Below, piece after piece: positions 26,652-35,427 of a DNA stretch of 64,000 nucleotides (position 1 is the stretch's first letter; every line of letters begins with the position of its first letter). The position numbers and the translations under genes are program-made. This stretch comes from Paraburkholderia sp. PREW-6R. Lineage in GTDB: Bacteria; Pseudomonadota; Gammaproteobacteria; Burkholderiales; Burkholderiaceae. The notes beneath the pieces are model-generated. The model was not told the origin of the DNA. It worked only from the letters and a program-made list of their open reading frames with translations, and ran no database searches. The stretch is from assembly GCF_039621805.1 (NCBI RefSeq), contig NZ_CP155073.1, forward strand, positions 1,798,001 to 1,862,000, given 5' to 3'.

Positions 26652-27731
26652 TCAGAGTAGCGACGGTGCCTGAGCGCCCATCTGCGCATTCCGGTGAACA
26701 CGCCGCGCACTCTCGCGCGTCGGCTCCTCTTCCAAGGTCCCTTCCGGCAGCAGCACTTCCGGCACCAGCGGCATGCTGGCGCGGTTCAGCACGACCGGCG
26801 CAGCCGTCGATGTAATGGCACGAGCGTGCCGCGCGGAGTGGCTGGCCGGCTGAAAGTGCTCGACGAGGTGATCGATAAATGTGCGGACTTTGGCGGGCAG
26901 ATGCAGGCGGCTCGGATAGGCGATCGTCACCTCGATTGGCGGCAACCTGTAGTCTTCGAGCAAGGACACGAGCCGTCCAGCGGCGAGATCGCGGCCGATC
27001 AGATAGCTCGGCAGAATCGCCACGCCCATGCCGAGCAACGCAAACTGCCGCAGCATTTCCGCATTGTTCGACGCGATCGCATTGGCCGGCCGCACGCGCG
27101 TTTCGCCCGCCGGTCCGGTGAACACGCGCTCTTCGCCGCCCTGCTCCGCCGGGCGACTCAGGCATGGATGATCCAGCAGATCTTCGGGCCGCATCGGCGT
27201 GCCGTGCTGCTCCAGGTACGCAGGCGTTGCGCAGACGACGCTGTGTCCTGTCGTCAGCCGGCGCGTAACGATGCTTGCGCTGCGCGTGGATCGCGCAACG
27301 AAAATGCCGACGTCATACCCTTCTTCGACCAGATCCACGTGCCGGTCCGCGAGCGTGACATCGGGCACCACGTCCGGATAACGCGCGGCGTATGACTGCA
27401 CGACCGGCGCCAGACTATGCAGTCCGAACACCACGGGCGCGACGATCCGCAATGTGCCGACCGGCTCGTGATTTCGCGCGACGACCATCTGCTCGACGCC
27501 TTCCAGGTCTTCGAGAATGTGACGCACGCGCTCCAGATAGGTTGAACCGGACTCGGTCAGCGAAAGGCGCCGCGTAGTGCGATTGAGCAAACGCACGCCG
27601 AGCCGGGCTTCCAGATCGGCCACATGACGCGTGACCACGGCGGTGGAGAGATCCAGCGCGCCGGCCGCCCCGACGAAACTGCCGAGATCGGCGACCTTGA
27701 CGAAAACGCGCATCGACTGCAACTGGTTCAT
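26652..27731 (-). CDS. LysR-family transcriptional regulator
   Basis: 359-residue LysR regulator. It has the winged helix (MRVFVKVADLGSFVGAAGAL ... VTRHVADLEARLGVRLLNRTTRRL) and the effector domain (GTLRIVAPVVFGLHSLAPVV). It belongs to the branch beginning MNQLQSMRVFVKV. About 50 Pro/Glu/Arg-rich residues extend the C-terminus beyond the usual 300. AGGAG precedes the ATG at 27731. Adjacent genes give no clue to the target. Confidence 0.85.
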   Translation of the reverse strand: MNQLQSMRVFVKVADLGSFVGAAGALDLSTAVVTRHVADLEARLGVRLLNRTTRRLSLTESGSTYLERVRHILEDLEGVEQMVVARNHEPVGTLRIVAPVVFGLHSLAPVVQSYAARYPDVVPDVTLADRHVDLVEEGYDVGIFVARSTRSASIVTRRLTTGHSVVCATPAYLEQHGTPMRPEDLLDHPCLSRPAEQGGEERVFTGPAGETRVRPANAIASNNAEMLRQFALLGMGVAILPSYLIGRDLAAGRLVSLLEDYRLPPIEVTIAYPSRLHLPAKVRTFIDHLVEHFQPASHSARHARAITSTAAPVVLNRASMPLVPEVLLPEGTLEEEPTRESARRVHRNAQMGAQAPSLL

Positions 27732-27993
27732 GGAACGACTCCTGCCTCGTAAGCCGGGCCGGCGCAGCGCTGCCGCCTCTATCGACCCGCGCGGCAACGC
27801 GCACACGGGTTTGCCCAATGCTCCGATTGTATCGATCCGATCATGTCCCAACCCTGACCCAGACATGACATTCGCGTCAGGATTGCCGCAGCCGGATGCG
27901 GCCTTCGCGCCACATCTGCCAAAAACATGAGCAGGTGGCTAGGTATAAACCCTTATAAGCTGGTAAGATAGCGTCCGAAAGGAATTAATCGCT

Positions 27994-28206
27994 ATGACAC
28001 ATCGTTTCCAGCTCCTCGAAAAAATCGCGTTCTCACTGGTGTGCTGGTCGGCGGCCGCCTGTTCGGCGTTCATCGCCTACGAGCGTTGCCCGGATATCAA
28101 GGTCGTGCTGCACGTTGGTGAAAAGGTCTTGCGCGACAGCGGCCAGTACGCGTACGTCTGCACGACGCCAGCCGCCGACGCCTGCGCGCAAATGCCGACC
28201 AACTGA
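27994..28206 (+). CDS. Small membrane-anchored or exported protein
   Basis: 70 residues. An N-terminal hydrophobic segment IAFSLVCWSAAACSAFIAY is followed by a short domain with three further Cys residues (YERCPDIKVVLHVGEKVLR, YVCTTPAADACAQ). AAAGGAA lies nine bases before the ATG. I do not recognise a family. The spaced Cys residues could form disulfides in the periplasm. Moderate support from start signal and composition. Confidence 0.55.
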   Translation: MTHRFQLLEKIAFSLVCWSAAACSAFIAYERCPDIKVVLHVGEKVLRDSGQYAYVCTTPAADACAQMPTN

Positions 28207-28357
28207 CTTATCCGGGCAATCTCACGCTTGCCGGTCGTCTGGCGGCGTTCATCCAGCCCGTCACTGTGGTGTGACGCGGTCCGGCGAGGCGCCGCTGCGT
28301 CGTACGTCAATCGGGCGGCGTCTTCGAGCGCTGATCTCTTATTCCAGCGCTTGGCAT

Positions 28358-28987
28358 TCACTCCTGAGCACTGACGTTGCGCCCGAACACGACCCGCGCA
28401 AAAAACCCCGCCAGGACCGTTTCGACCATTTCCGACGGCGCATTTTGCGGATCGATCGCGTAGAAAAACTGCACGCCGTCGCACAGACCCATCAGCCCCA
28501 TCGCCAGCGTTTGCGCGGGCAGCAGCAGCGGCGTGCCGACGCGCTCGGAAAATTCGTGAATGTACGCGGCGAGCTGCTCGAGCTTCTCACGCATGAACGC
28601 GTTGAAACGTAGACGGAAACGCCCGTCGCGCACGGCCAGAAGCTTCGCCTCGACCCACAGCAGGAAACACTTGTTCTCACGGTGCATGTTGCTGTAATAG
28701 CGCAGCACCCGCTCTTCCATTTCGTCGCGCGACGTGGCGTTATCGAAAATCGCGCGCAGCTCTGCCTGCATGACTTCATGGTCGCGCCGCAGTAGTTCGA
28801 GGAACAGCTCGCTCTTGCTGCGAAAGTTCGAATAGAACGCGCCGCGCGTGTAACCGGCCGCCCCGGCGATATCTTCCACACTCGCCGCGACAAACCCTTT
28901 CTTCATAAATAACGCTTGCGCAGCGTCGAGCAGACGCTCGCGCGTCTGGTCTTTACTCTGCTCGCGTGTCAGTCGTTGCCGTTTCAT
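28358..28987 (-). CDS. TetR-family repressor of the adjacent RND efflux operon
   Basis: 209-residue TetR-family regulator. Its DNA-binding domain is RERLLDAAQALFMKKGFVAASVEDIAGAAGYTRGAFYSNFRSKSEL (key part VEDIAGAAGYTRGAFYSNF), followed by a variable helical ligand domain. It is divergent from the efflux operon, with a near-perfect operator palindrome at 29030-29057 between them, the standard layout of efflux repressors such as AcrR or NalC-like proteins. The inducer is unknown. Confidence 0.9.
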   Translation of the reverse strand: MKRQRLTREQSKDQTRERLLDAAQALFMKKGFVAASVEDIAGAAGYTRGAFYSNFRSKSELFLELLRRDHEVMQAELRAIFDNATSRDEMEERVLRYYSNMHRENKCFLLWVEAKLLAVRDGRFRLRFNAFMREKLEQLAAYIHEFSERVGTPLLLPAQTLAMGLMGLCDGVQFFYAIDPQNAPSEMVETVLAGFFARVVFGRNVSAQE

Positions 28988-29029
28988 GGGCGCCAGTCTA
29001 GCACCGAAAAGAATTCGCATTCACCTCGA

Positions 29030-29057
29030 CATTCAAATACAGGTGTGTATTAGAATG
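29030..29057. promoter_or_regulatory. TetR-type operator
   Basis: Inverted repeat CATTCAAATACA (29030-29041) / TGTATTAGAATG (29046-29057), 11 of 12 pairs, with a 4-base spacer. It sits 43 bases before the TetR gene and about 115 before the efflux operon, placed to repress both. Confidence 0.8.
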
Positions 29058-29170
29058 CAGAACATCATTCGAAGTCGGCTGCGTATGCCATTTTCATAAG
29101 TGGCACCGCGTCTTTGCCGGCAAGCCTTGCCGCTTGCCGTGTTCGTCCGCTGTCTCCAATTGGGGTGAAT

Positions 29171-30355
29171 GTGAAGCTTCCCGGTTCATCCGCATCGTCG
29201 AAGGTGCGTCCGCAAGATCAACGTCTGGGTGCGAAGCTCTGGCAGCGTCGGGCGGCCGCGGTTGTCGTCACGGCCGGCGTCATTGCGCTTGCGGCATGCT
29301 CGAAGAAGGAAGCCCCTGCGCCCGCGGCACGCCCCGTCGTGGCCATCGCCGTGCAGCCGGACGGCAGCGCCGCGCAAACGGCGTCGCTGCCCGGCGAAGT
29401 GCAGGCGCGCTATGCAACTCCGCTATCGTTCCGCGTCGGCGGCAAGATCATCGAGCGGCGCGTGCGTCTGGGCGACGTCGTGAAAAACGGCCAGATCGTC
29501 GCCCGCCTCGATCCGGCCGATGCGCAAAAAAACGCCGCCAGCGCTCAGGCGCAGCTTGCCGCCGCCGAGCACGGTCTGGTATTTGCGAAACAGCAGCTCG
29601 ATCGCGATCAGGCCCAGGCCCAAGAAAACCTGATTGCACCCGCGCAACTCGAACAGACCACGAACGCGTACGCGTCGGCCGCCGCACAGCGCGACCAGGC
29701 CGCGCAGCAAGCGGCGCTGTCGAGAGACCAGTTGCAGTACACCACGCTCGTTGCCGATCACGCCGGCGTCATTACCGCGGAAAACGCCGACACCGGGCAA
29801 AACGTGTCGGCAGGCCAGGCCGTGTACAACCTCGCATGGACCGGCGACATCGACGTGGTGTGCGACGTGCCGGAAAGCGCGTTGCCCGCGCTTGCCGTCG
29901 GACAGGCCGCGAAGGTATCGCTCGCGGCGCTGCCGGGCCGCACGTTCACGGCGCGCGTGCGTGAACTGTCGCCGGCCGCCGATCCGCAAAGCCGCACCTA
30001 CCGCGCGAAACTCACGCTCGACAATACAGGCCCGGACGTACGGCTCGGTATGACAGCCGACATTGCGTTTTCGCCGTCGAATACGGCGGGCGCGAGTCAG
30101 ACCCGCTCGTTCACCCTTCCCGCTACCGCGCTCTTTCACGACGGCGCGCAGCCGGCCGTCTGGGTCGTGCGGCCCGCCGACAATGCGCTCGAACTGCGCC
30201 GCGTCAGCGTCACGCGCTACAACGAACGCACCATCGTGGTCGGCGCGGGGCTTCACGAAGGCGAGCGCGTCGTGCTGCAAGGCGTGCATACGGTCACGGC
30301 CGGCGAGAAAGTCCAGGTGGTCGCGCCGCTGCATCCCGAGGATTTCGCTTCATGA
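29171..30355 (+). CDS. RND efflux periplasmic adaptor (membrane fusion protein), lipoprotein
   Basis: 394-residue adaptor. A hydrophobic segment ending in the lipobox LAAC (ALAACSKKEAP) is followed by the barrel-sandwich hybrid (LSFRVGGKIIERRVRLGDVVKNGQ), a coiled-coil hairpin rich in Ala/Gln, and beta-barrel and membrane-proximal domains. It links the RND pump to the outer-membrane channel. The start is uncertain: GTG codons at 29165, 29171 and 29204 are in frame, and a later one would give a more normal signal length. The stop overlaps the pump ATG by 4 bases. Confidence 0.88.
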   Translation: MKLPGSSASSKVRPQDQRLGAKLWQRRAAAVVVTAGVIALAACSKKEAPAPAARPVVAIAVQPDGSAAQTASLPGEVQARYATPLSFRVGGKIIERRVRLGDVVKNGQIVARLDPADAQKNAASAQAQLAAAEHGLVFAKQQLDRDQAQAQENLIAPAQLEQTTNAYASAAAQRDQAAQQAALSRDQLQYTTLVADHAGVITAENADTGQNVSAGQAVYNLAWTGDIDVVCDVPESALPALAVGQAAKVSLAALPGRTFTARVRELSPAADPQSRTYRAKLTLDNTGPDVRLGMTADIAFSPSNTAGASQTRSFTLPATALFHDGAQPAVWVVRPADNALELRRVSVTRYNERTIVVGAGLHEGERVVLQGVHTVTAGEKVQVVAPLHPEDFAS

Positions 30356-33300
30356 GCACAGCACATGAAGAGGGGCGCTTTAACCTGTCCGCGTGGGCGT
30401 TGCGCCACCAGGCGCTGGTCGTTTTCCTGATCGCGCTCGCTACCGCATTCGGCATCCTCGCCTACACACGGCTTGCACAATCGGAAGACCCGCCCTTCAC
30501 GTTCCGGGTCATGGTGATCCGCACCTTCTGGCCCGGCGCCACCGCGCGCCAGGTGCAGGAGCAGGTAACGGATCGCATCGGCCGCAAATTGCAGGAGACG
30601 CCGGCCGTCGATTTCGTGCGCAGCTACTCGCGCCCTGGCGAGTCGCTGATGTTCTTTTCGATGAAAGACTCGGCTTCCGTCAAGGATGTGCCGGAAACCT
30701 GGTATCAGGTGCGCAAGAAGGTGGGCGATATCGCGGCAACGCTGCCGCAGGGCATTCAGGGCCCGTTCTTCAACGACGAGTTCGGCGACGTCTATACGAA
30801 CATCTATACGCTCGAAGGCGACGGCTTCTCCGCCGCGCAACTGCACGACTATGCCGACCAGTTGCGCACCGTGCTGCTGCGCGTGCCGGGCGTTGGCAAG
30901 GTCGACTATTTCGGCGACCCGGATCAGCACATCTACATCGAAATCGCCAATACGCAACTCACACGTCTGGGCATCTCGCCGCAACAACTCGGACAGGCGA
31001 TCAATTCGCAGAACGACGTATCGCAGGCAGGCACGTTGACCACTTACGACGACCGCGTTTTCGTGCGTCCTACTGGCCAGTTCGGGAGTGTCGACGATCT
31101 CGCCAACACGTTGATCCGCATCAACAACCGCTCGTTCCGCCTCGGCGACATCGCGACGATCCTGCGCGGCTACGACGATCCGGTCGCCACGCAGATGCGT
31201 TCCGGCGGCAAGGCGGTGCTCGGCATCGGCGTGACGATGCAGCCTGGCGGCGACGTGATCCAGCTCGGCAAGGCGCTCGATCAGAACATGGTGAAGCTGC
31301 GCGCCGCGCTGCCGGCCGGCTTGCAACTGGTCGAAGTGTCGAGCATGCCGAACGCGGTCGCGCATTCGGTCGACGACTTCCTCGAAGCCGTCGCCGAAGC
31401 GGTCGCGATCGTGCTGGTTGTAAGCTTGCTGTCGCTGGGTTTTCGCACCGGCATGGTGGTCGTGATCTCGATTCCGGTGGTGCTCGCGGTCACCGCGTTA
31501 TGCATGTATCTGTTCGATATCGGCCTGCACAAGGTGTCGCTCGGCACGCTGGTGCTCGCGCTCGGCCTGCTCGTCGACGACGCGATCATTGCCGTCGAAA
31601 TGATGGCGGTGAAGCTGGAGCAAGGCTGGAATCGCACGCGCGCCGCGGCGTTCGCGTACACCAGCACCGCATTTCCGATGCTGACGGGCACGCTCGTCAC
31701 CGTGTCGGGTTTCCTGCCGATCGCACTCGCCCGCTCGAGCACCGGTGAATACACACGCTCCATTTTCGAAGTGTCGGCGATCGCGCTGCTCGCATCGTGG
31801 CTCGCCGCCGTGGTGCTGATTCCGCTGCTCGGCTATCACCTGCTGCCGGAGCGCAAGCGCGAACAGCACGAAGCGCATTTGCCCGACGACCACGAGCACG
31901 ACATCTACGACACGCGCTTCTACCGGCGGTTGCGCGGCTGGATCGGCTGGTGCATCGAGCGGCGCTTCGTGGTGCTGATCATTACCGTGCTGCTGTTCCT
32001 GCTGGCCATGGCGGGCTTCACGCTGGTGCCGCAGCAGTTCTTCCCGAGTTCGGATCGCCCGGAACTGCTGGTGGACGTGCGCCTGCCTGAAGGCGCGTCG
32101 TTCGAAGCGACGTTGCGCGAGGCCGAGCGCCTCGAAACGGCGATCCACGGACGGCCCGAGATCGATCACACCGTCGACTTCGTCGGCACGGGCGCGCCGC
32201 GCTTCTACCTGCCGCTCGACCAGCAGTTGCCGCAGCCGAATTTCGCGCAGTTTGTGATTACGGCGAAGTCGGTCAAGGATCGCGACAAGCTCGCGCAGTG
32301 GCTCGAACCCGAGTTGCGTAATCACTTTCCGGCCATTCGCACGCGCCTGTCGCGCCTCGAAAACGGTCCGCCGGTCGGCTACCCGGTGCAGTTTCGCGTG
32401 AGCGGCGACGACATCGCGACGGTCCGTTCAATCGCCGAGCGCGTTGCCGCCACCATGCGTGCGGACCGCGGGACGAGCAACGTGCAGTTCGACTGGGACG
32501 AGCCCGCCGAGCGTTCGGTGCGTTTCGAGGTCGACCAGAAAAAGGCGCGCGAACTGGGCGTGAGCTCGGCGGACATTTCGAGCTTCCTCGCGATGACGCT
32601 CTCCGGCTACACGGTCACCCAATACCGCGAACGCGACAAGCTCATTAGCGTCGATCTGCGCGCACCGAAAGCGGAGCGCGTCGACCCTGCCCGTCTCGTC
32701 ACGCTGGCCATGCCGACGCCGAACGGCGCGGTGCCGCTCGGCACGCTCGGCCATCTGCGCAACGACCTCGAATACGGCGTGATCTGGGAACGCGACCGGC
32801 AACCGACCATTACCGTGCAGTCGGATGTTGCGCCGGGCGCGCAAGGGATCGACGTCACGCATTCGGTCGACAACGCGCTGAGTCGGATTCGCGCGACGCT
32901 GCCCGTCGGTTACCGCATCGAAATAGGCGGCTCGGTCGAGGAAAGCGGCAAGGGACAGACCTCGATCAACGCGCAGATGCCGATCATGATTATCGCCGTG
33001 CTGACTCTTCTGATGATCCAGCTGCAAAGCTTCGCCCGCGTGCTGATGGTGGTGCTGACCGCGCCGCTCGGCCTGATTGGCGTCGTGCTCACGCTGCTGC
33101 TGTTCGGTCAGCCGTTCGGCTTTGTCGCGATGCTCGGCGTGATCGCAATGTTCGGCATCATCATGCGCAATTCGGTCATTCTGGTCGATCAGATCGAGCA
33201 GGACATCGCGGCGGGCCACCGGCGTTTCGATGCGATCGTCGGCGCGACGGTAAGGCGTTTCCGGCCGATCACGCTGACCGCGGCGGCCGCCGTGCTCGCG

Positions 33301-33498
33301 CTGATTCCGCTGCTGCGGTCGAACTTTTTCGGCCCGATGGCCACCGCGCTGATGGGCGGCATCACGAGCGCGACCGTCCTCACACTGTTTTATCTGCCTG
33401 CGCTGTACGCCACGTCTTTCCGGGTGCGTAACGACGAGCGGAACGAGCGCGAGCCGCGAGCGCCCGGCGGGTCCGGCGCGTCGCATACGGGGAATTAG
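30352..33498 (+). CDS. RND efflux pump inner-membrane permease
   Basis: 1048-residue AcrB/MexF-like transporter with 12 helices and two large periplasmic loops. Helix 4 carries the proton-relay Asp pair (LALGLLVDDAIIAVEMM), and the corresponding Lys/Thr region is in the C-terminal half (IAMFGIIMRNSVILVDQIE). It exports drugs, solvents or toxic metabolites using the proton gradient. The substrate range cannot be read from sequence; the sequence is nearer the TriC/MuxC-like branch by impression only. ATGA overlap with the adaptor gene. Confidence 0.92.
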   Translation: MSTAHEEGRFNLSAWALRHQALVVFLIALATAFGILAYTRLAQSEDPPFTFRVMVIRTFWPGATARQVQEQVTDRIGRKLQETPAVDFVRSYSRPGESLMFFSMKDSASVKDVPETWYQVRKKVGDIAATLPQGIQGPFFNDEFGDVYTNIYTLEGDGFSAAQLHDYADQLRTVLLRVPGVGKVDYFGDPDQHIYIEIANTQLTRLGISPQQLGQAINSQNDVSQAGTLTTYDDRVFVRPTGQFGSVDDLANTLIRINNRSFRLGDIATILRGYDDPVATQMRSGGKAVLGIGVTMQPGGDVIQLGKALDQNMVKLRAALPAGLQLVEVSSMPNAVAHSVDDFLEAVAEAVAIVLVVSLLSLGFRTGMVVVISIPVVLAVTALCMYLFDIGLHKVSLGTLVLALGLLVDDAIIAVEMMAVKLEQGWNRTRAAAFAYTSTAFPMLTGTLVTVSGFLPIALARSSTGEYTRSIFEVSAIALLASWLAAVVLIPLLGYHLLPERKREQHEAHLPDDHEHDIYDTRFYRRLRGWIGWCIERRFVVLIITVLLFLLAMAGFTLVPQQFFPSSDRPELLVDVRLPEGASFEATLREAERLETAIHGRPEIDHTVDFVGTGAPRFYLPLDQQLPQPNFAQFVITAKSVKDRDKLAQWLEPELRNHFPAIRTRLSRLENGPPVGYPVQFRVSGDDIATVRSIAERVAATMRADRGTSNVQFDWDEPAERSVRFEVDQKKARELGVSSADISSFLAMTLSGYTVTQYRERDKLISVDLRAPKAERVDPARLVTLAMPTPNGAVPLGTLGHLRNDLEYGVIWERDRQPTITVQSDVAPGAQGIDVTHSVDNALSRIRATLPVGYRIEIGGSVEESGKGQTSINAQMPIMIIAVLTLLMIQLQSFARVLMVVLTAPLGLIGVVLTLLLFGQPFGFVAMLGVIAMFGIIMRNSVILVDQIEQDIAAGHRRFDAIVGATVRRFRPITLTAAAAVLALIPLLRSNFFGPMATALMGGITSATVLTLFYLPALYATSFRVRNDERNEREPRAPGGSGASHTGN

Positions 33499-33500
33499 CC

Positions 33501-35048
33501 ATGATGACTTTCTCCTGTCCCGGTTCGTTGCGCGTCATGAAGCCGACCGGTCTCGCAGCGGGCATCGCGCTCGCCCTCGCCGGCTGCTCGTTCGGCCCGA
33601 ATGGCGCGCCGCCCGCGATGCCGCAGCCGTCGCATTACGGCGTCGAAGCGCAACCGTCGCAGACCGTGGTCGCGCAAGGCGTCGCGCAACAGTTCGTGGT
33701 GGGCGCGAAACCGGTGCCGCAATGGTGGAAGCTGTATCAGTCCGACGCGCTCAATGCGCTGGTCGACGAAGGCTTGCGCAATAGCCCGACACTCGCTGCT
33801 ACCGACAGAAGTCTCGCCGCCGCGCGTGAGCAATTGCGCGCGCAGATCGGCAGCTCGCTGTTGCCCACCATCGACGCGGGCGGCCAGGCGACCCGCAATC
33901 GCGCGCTGGCAATTCCCGAGATCGGCACCAACACGTTCTTGTACAACGTGTTCGCCGGCCAGTTAGAAGCGCGCTATACGTTCGATCTGTTCGGCGCGGC
34001 GCGGCTTGCCGATGCCGCGCTTGCCGCCCGCGTGAATGTGCAGGCGTACCAGTTCGACGCCGCGCGTCGCGCGCTGGCCGCCAACATCGTCACCGCCGCG
34101 ATCACGAGTGCCGCGTTGCATGCGCAGATCGACACCACCACGCGCCTCGTGACGATCGCCGACGATCAGGCGCGCGACACGCAACGCCGATATGCGCTGG
34201 GCGCGGTCTCGCATGCCGACCAGTTGAGCGCGTGGCAAAGTGCGGCGAGTCTGTCGGCGAGTTTGCCGGGACTCAGGCAGCAATGGCTGAACTCGCGCCA
34301 TGCGTTGGCCGTGCTGCTCGGCCGCACGCCCGATGCCGCGCCCGACGATCTCGCTCTCGCGCAACTGCATGTGCCCGATCAGGTGCCGGTCGTGGTGCCT
34401 TCCGAATTACTGCGTTCGCGCCCGGACATCCAGGCCGCCGACGCCGCACTCAAAGCGGCTGCGGCCGACGTCGGCGTGGCGACGGCACAGATGTTCCCCA
34501 GCCTGTCGCTCAGTGCGTCAATGGGTCAAGGCGGATTCAGCTGGCCGGTGGCGCTGTCGGGCGCCGGCGCGATCTGGAGCATCGGCGCGTCGCTGTCACA
34601 GCCGATCTTTCACGGCGGCGCGCTGTTCGCACAACGGCGCGCGGCCCTCGCCACCTACGACGCCACGGTTTTCCAGTACAAACAAACGGTGCTGAGCGCA
34701 TTCGAGAACGTCGCCGATACGCTCGCCGCGCTCGAACACGATGCGCAGGCGCTGGACGCCGCGAGCATCGCCGCGCGCTCTGCGCAAGGCGTTTTCGAGG
34801 ACACCGCCGGGCGTTACCGGCTCGGCGCCGTGCCGATTGCGGCCGCGCGCTCGAGCGAGCAGCAGTACCGCAACGCGCAGCTCGACGAGATCCGCTATAC
34901 CAGTGCGCGTCTGACCGATACGGCGACGCTCTTTCAGGCGATGGGGAATCCGCCTGTTGAATCGGCCAGCCCGGCGACGCGCGCCGCAGACACGGCGACG
35001 ACGGTTCCAGGGGCGAGTTCCGATGCCGGTCAAGGACACTCCAACTAG
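33501..35048 (+). CDS. Outer-membrane efflux channel lipoprotein (NodT/OprM family)
   Basis: 515-residue TolC-like channel. The signal peptide ends in lipobox LALAGCS, and two OEP repeats follow (WWKLYQSDALNALVDEGLRNSPTL ... RSRPDIQAADAALKAAAADVGVA in part). The tail after about residue 480 is Ala/Thr/Ser-rich and disordered. It completes the tripartite pump with the two preceding genes, 2 bases behind the permease stop. ATG codons at 33501, 33504 and 33537 are possible starts. Confidence 0.9.
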   Translation: MMTFSCPGSLRVMKPTGLAAGIALALAGCSFGPNGAPPAMPQPSHYGVEAQPSQTVVAQGVAQQFVVGAKPVPQWWKLYQSDALNALVDEGLRNSPTLAATDRSLAAAREQLRAQIGSSLLPTIDAGGQATRNRALAIPEIGTNTFLYNVFAGQLEARYTFDLFGAARLADAALAARVNVQAYQFDAARRALAANIVTAAITSAALHAQIDTTTRLVTIADDQARDTQRRYALGAVSHADQLSAWQSAASLSASLPGLRQQWLNSRHALAVLLGRTPDAAPDDLALAQLHVPDQVPVVVPSELLRSRPDIQAADAALKAAAADVGVATAQMFPSLSLSASMGQGGFSWPVALSGAGAIWSIGASLSQPIFHGGALFAQRRAALATYDATVFQYKQTVLSAFENVADTLAALEHDAQALDAASIAARSAQGVFEDTAGRYRLGAVPIAAARSSEQQYRNAQLDEIRYTSARLTDTATLFQAMGNPPVESASPATRAADTATTVPGASSDAGQGHSN

Positions 35049-35078
35049 CTCGGGGATGCCGTTGGGCGTCGCGCGTAC

Positions 35079-35131
35079 TTATCCCCAGTTTTTGTTCACA
35101 AAGCTGTGGACAAATCACACCCTGTGATAAC
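35079..35131. promoter_or_regulatory. Cluster of DnaA-box-like 9-mers
   Basis: TTATCCCCA (35079), TTGTTCACA (35092), TGTGGACAA (35105, reverse of TTGTCCACA) and TGTGATAAC (35123) lie within 53 bases between the efflux operon and the CDI remnant. The second and third differ from TTATNCACA by one base. Possible DnaA-titrating or replication-linked site. The rest of 35049-35427 shows no gene. Confidence 0.4.
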
Positions 35132-35333
35132 CAGCCCCGCTACATCAACCCTTCCGGGCGGCGTTTGGAGAAAATTGCTTTCCCCTCGCGCCCTTAGACA
35201 TCCATTCCCCCATGTTTCCCCACACGCTGCGGTGCGGCGAACCTTCGTCCTCTTACAGCAGGACGGTCCTATATCTCAGACATGCGTCTCGTTTGGGATT
35301 CAAGCTAACGGCGACCCTTGGTGCGGTCTAGCG

Positions 35334-35350
35334 AGACAAGTGACTTGTCT
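35334..35350. repeat. 17-base perfect palindrome
   Basis: AGACAAGT-G-ACTTGTCT, eight pairs around one central base, about 80 bases downstream of the bcpB stop. There is no U-run beside it. It could be a protein-binding site or a weak hairpin. Confidence 0.5.
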
Positions 35351-35427
35351 AAAGTCTGAACAGATGAGTGGTCGATGCTGCGGTGCATGTCGGATGGGCA
35401 ACGGTCCCCGCGTTCCCCCACGGCACG

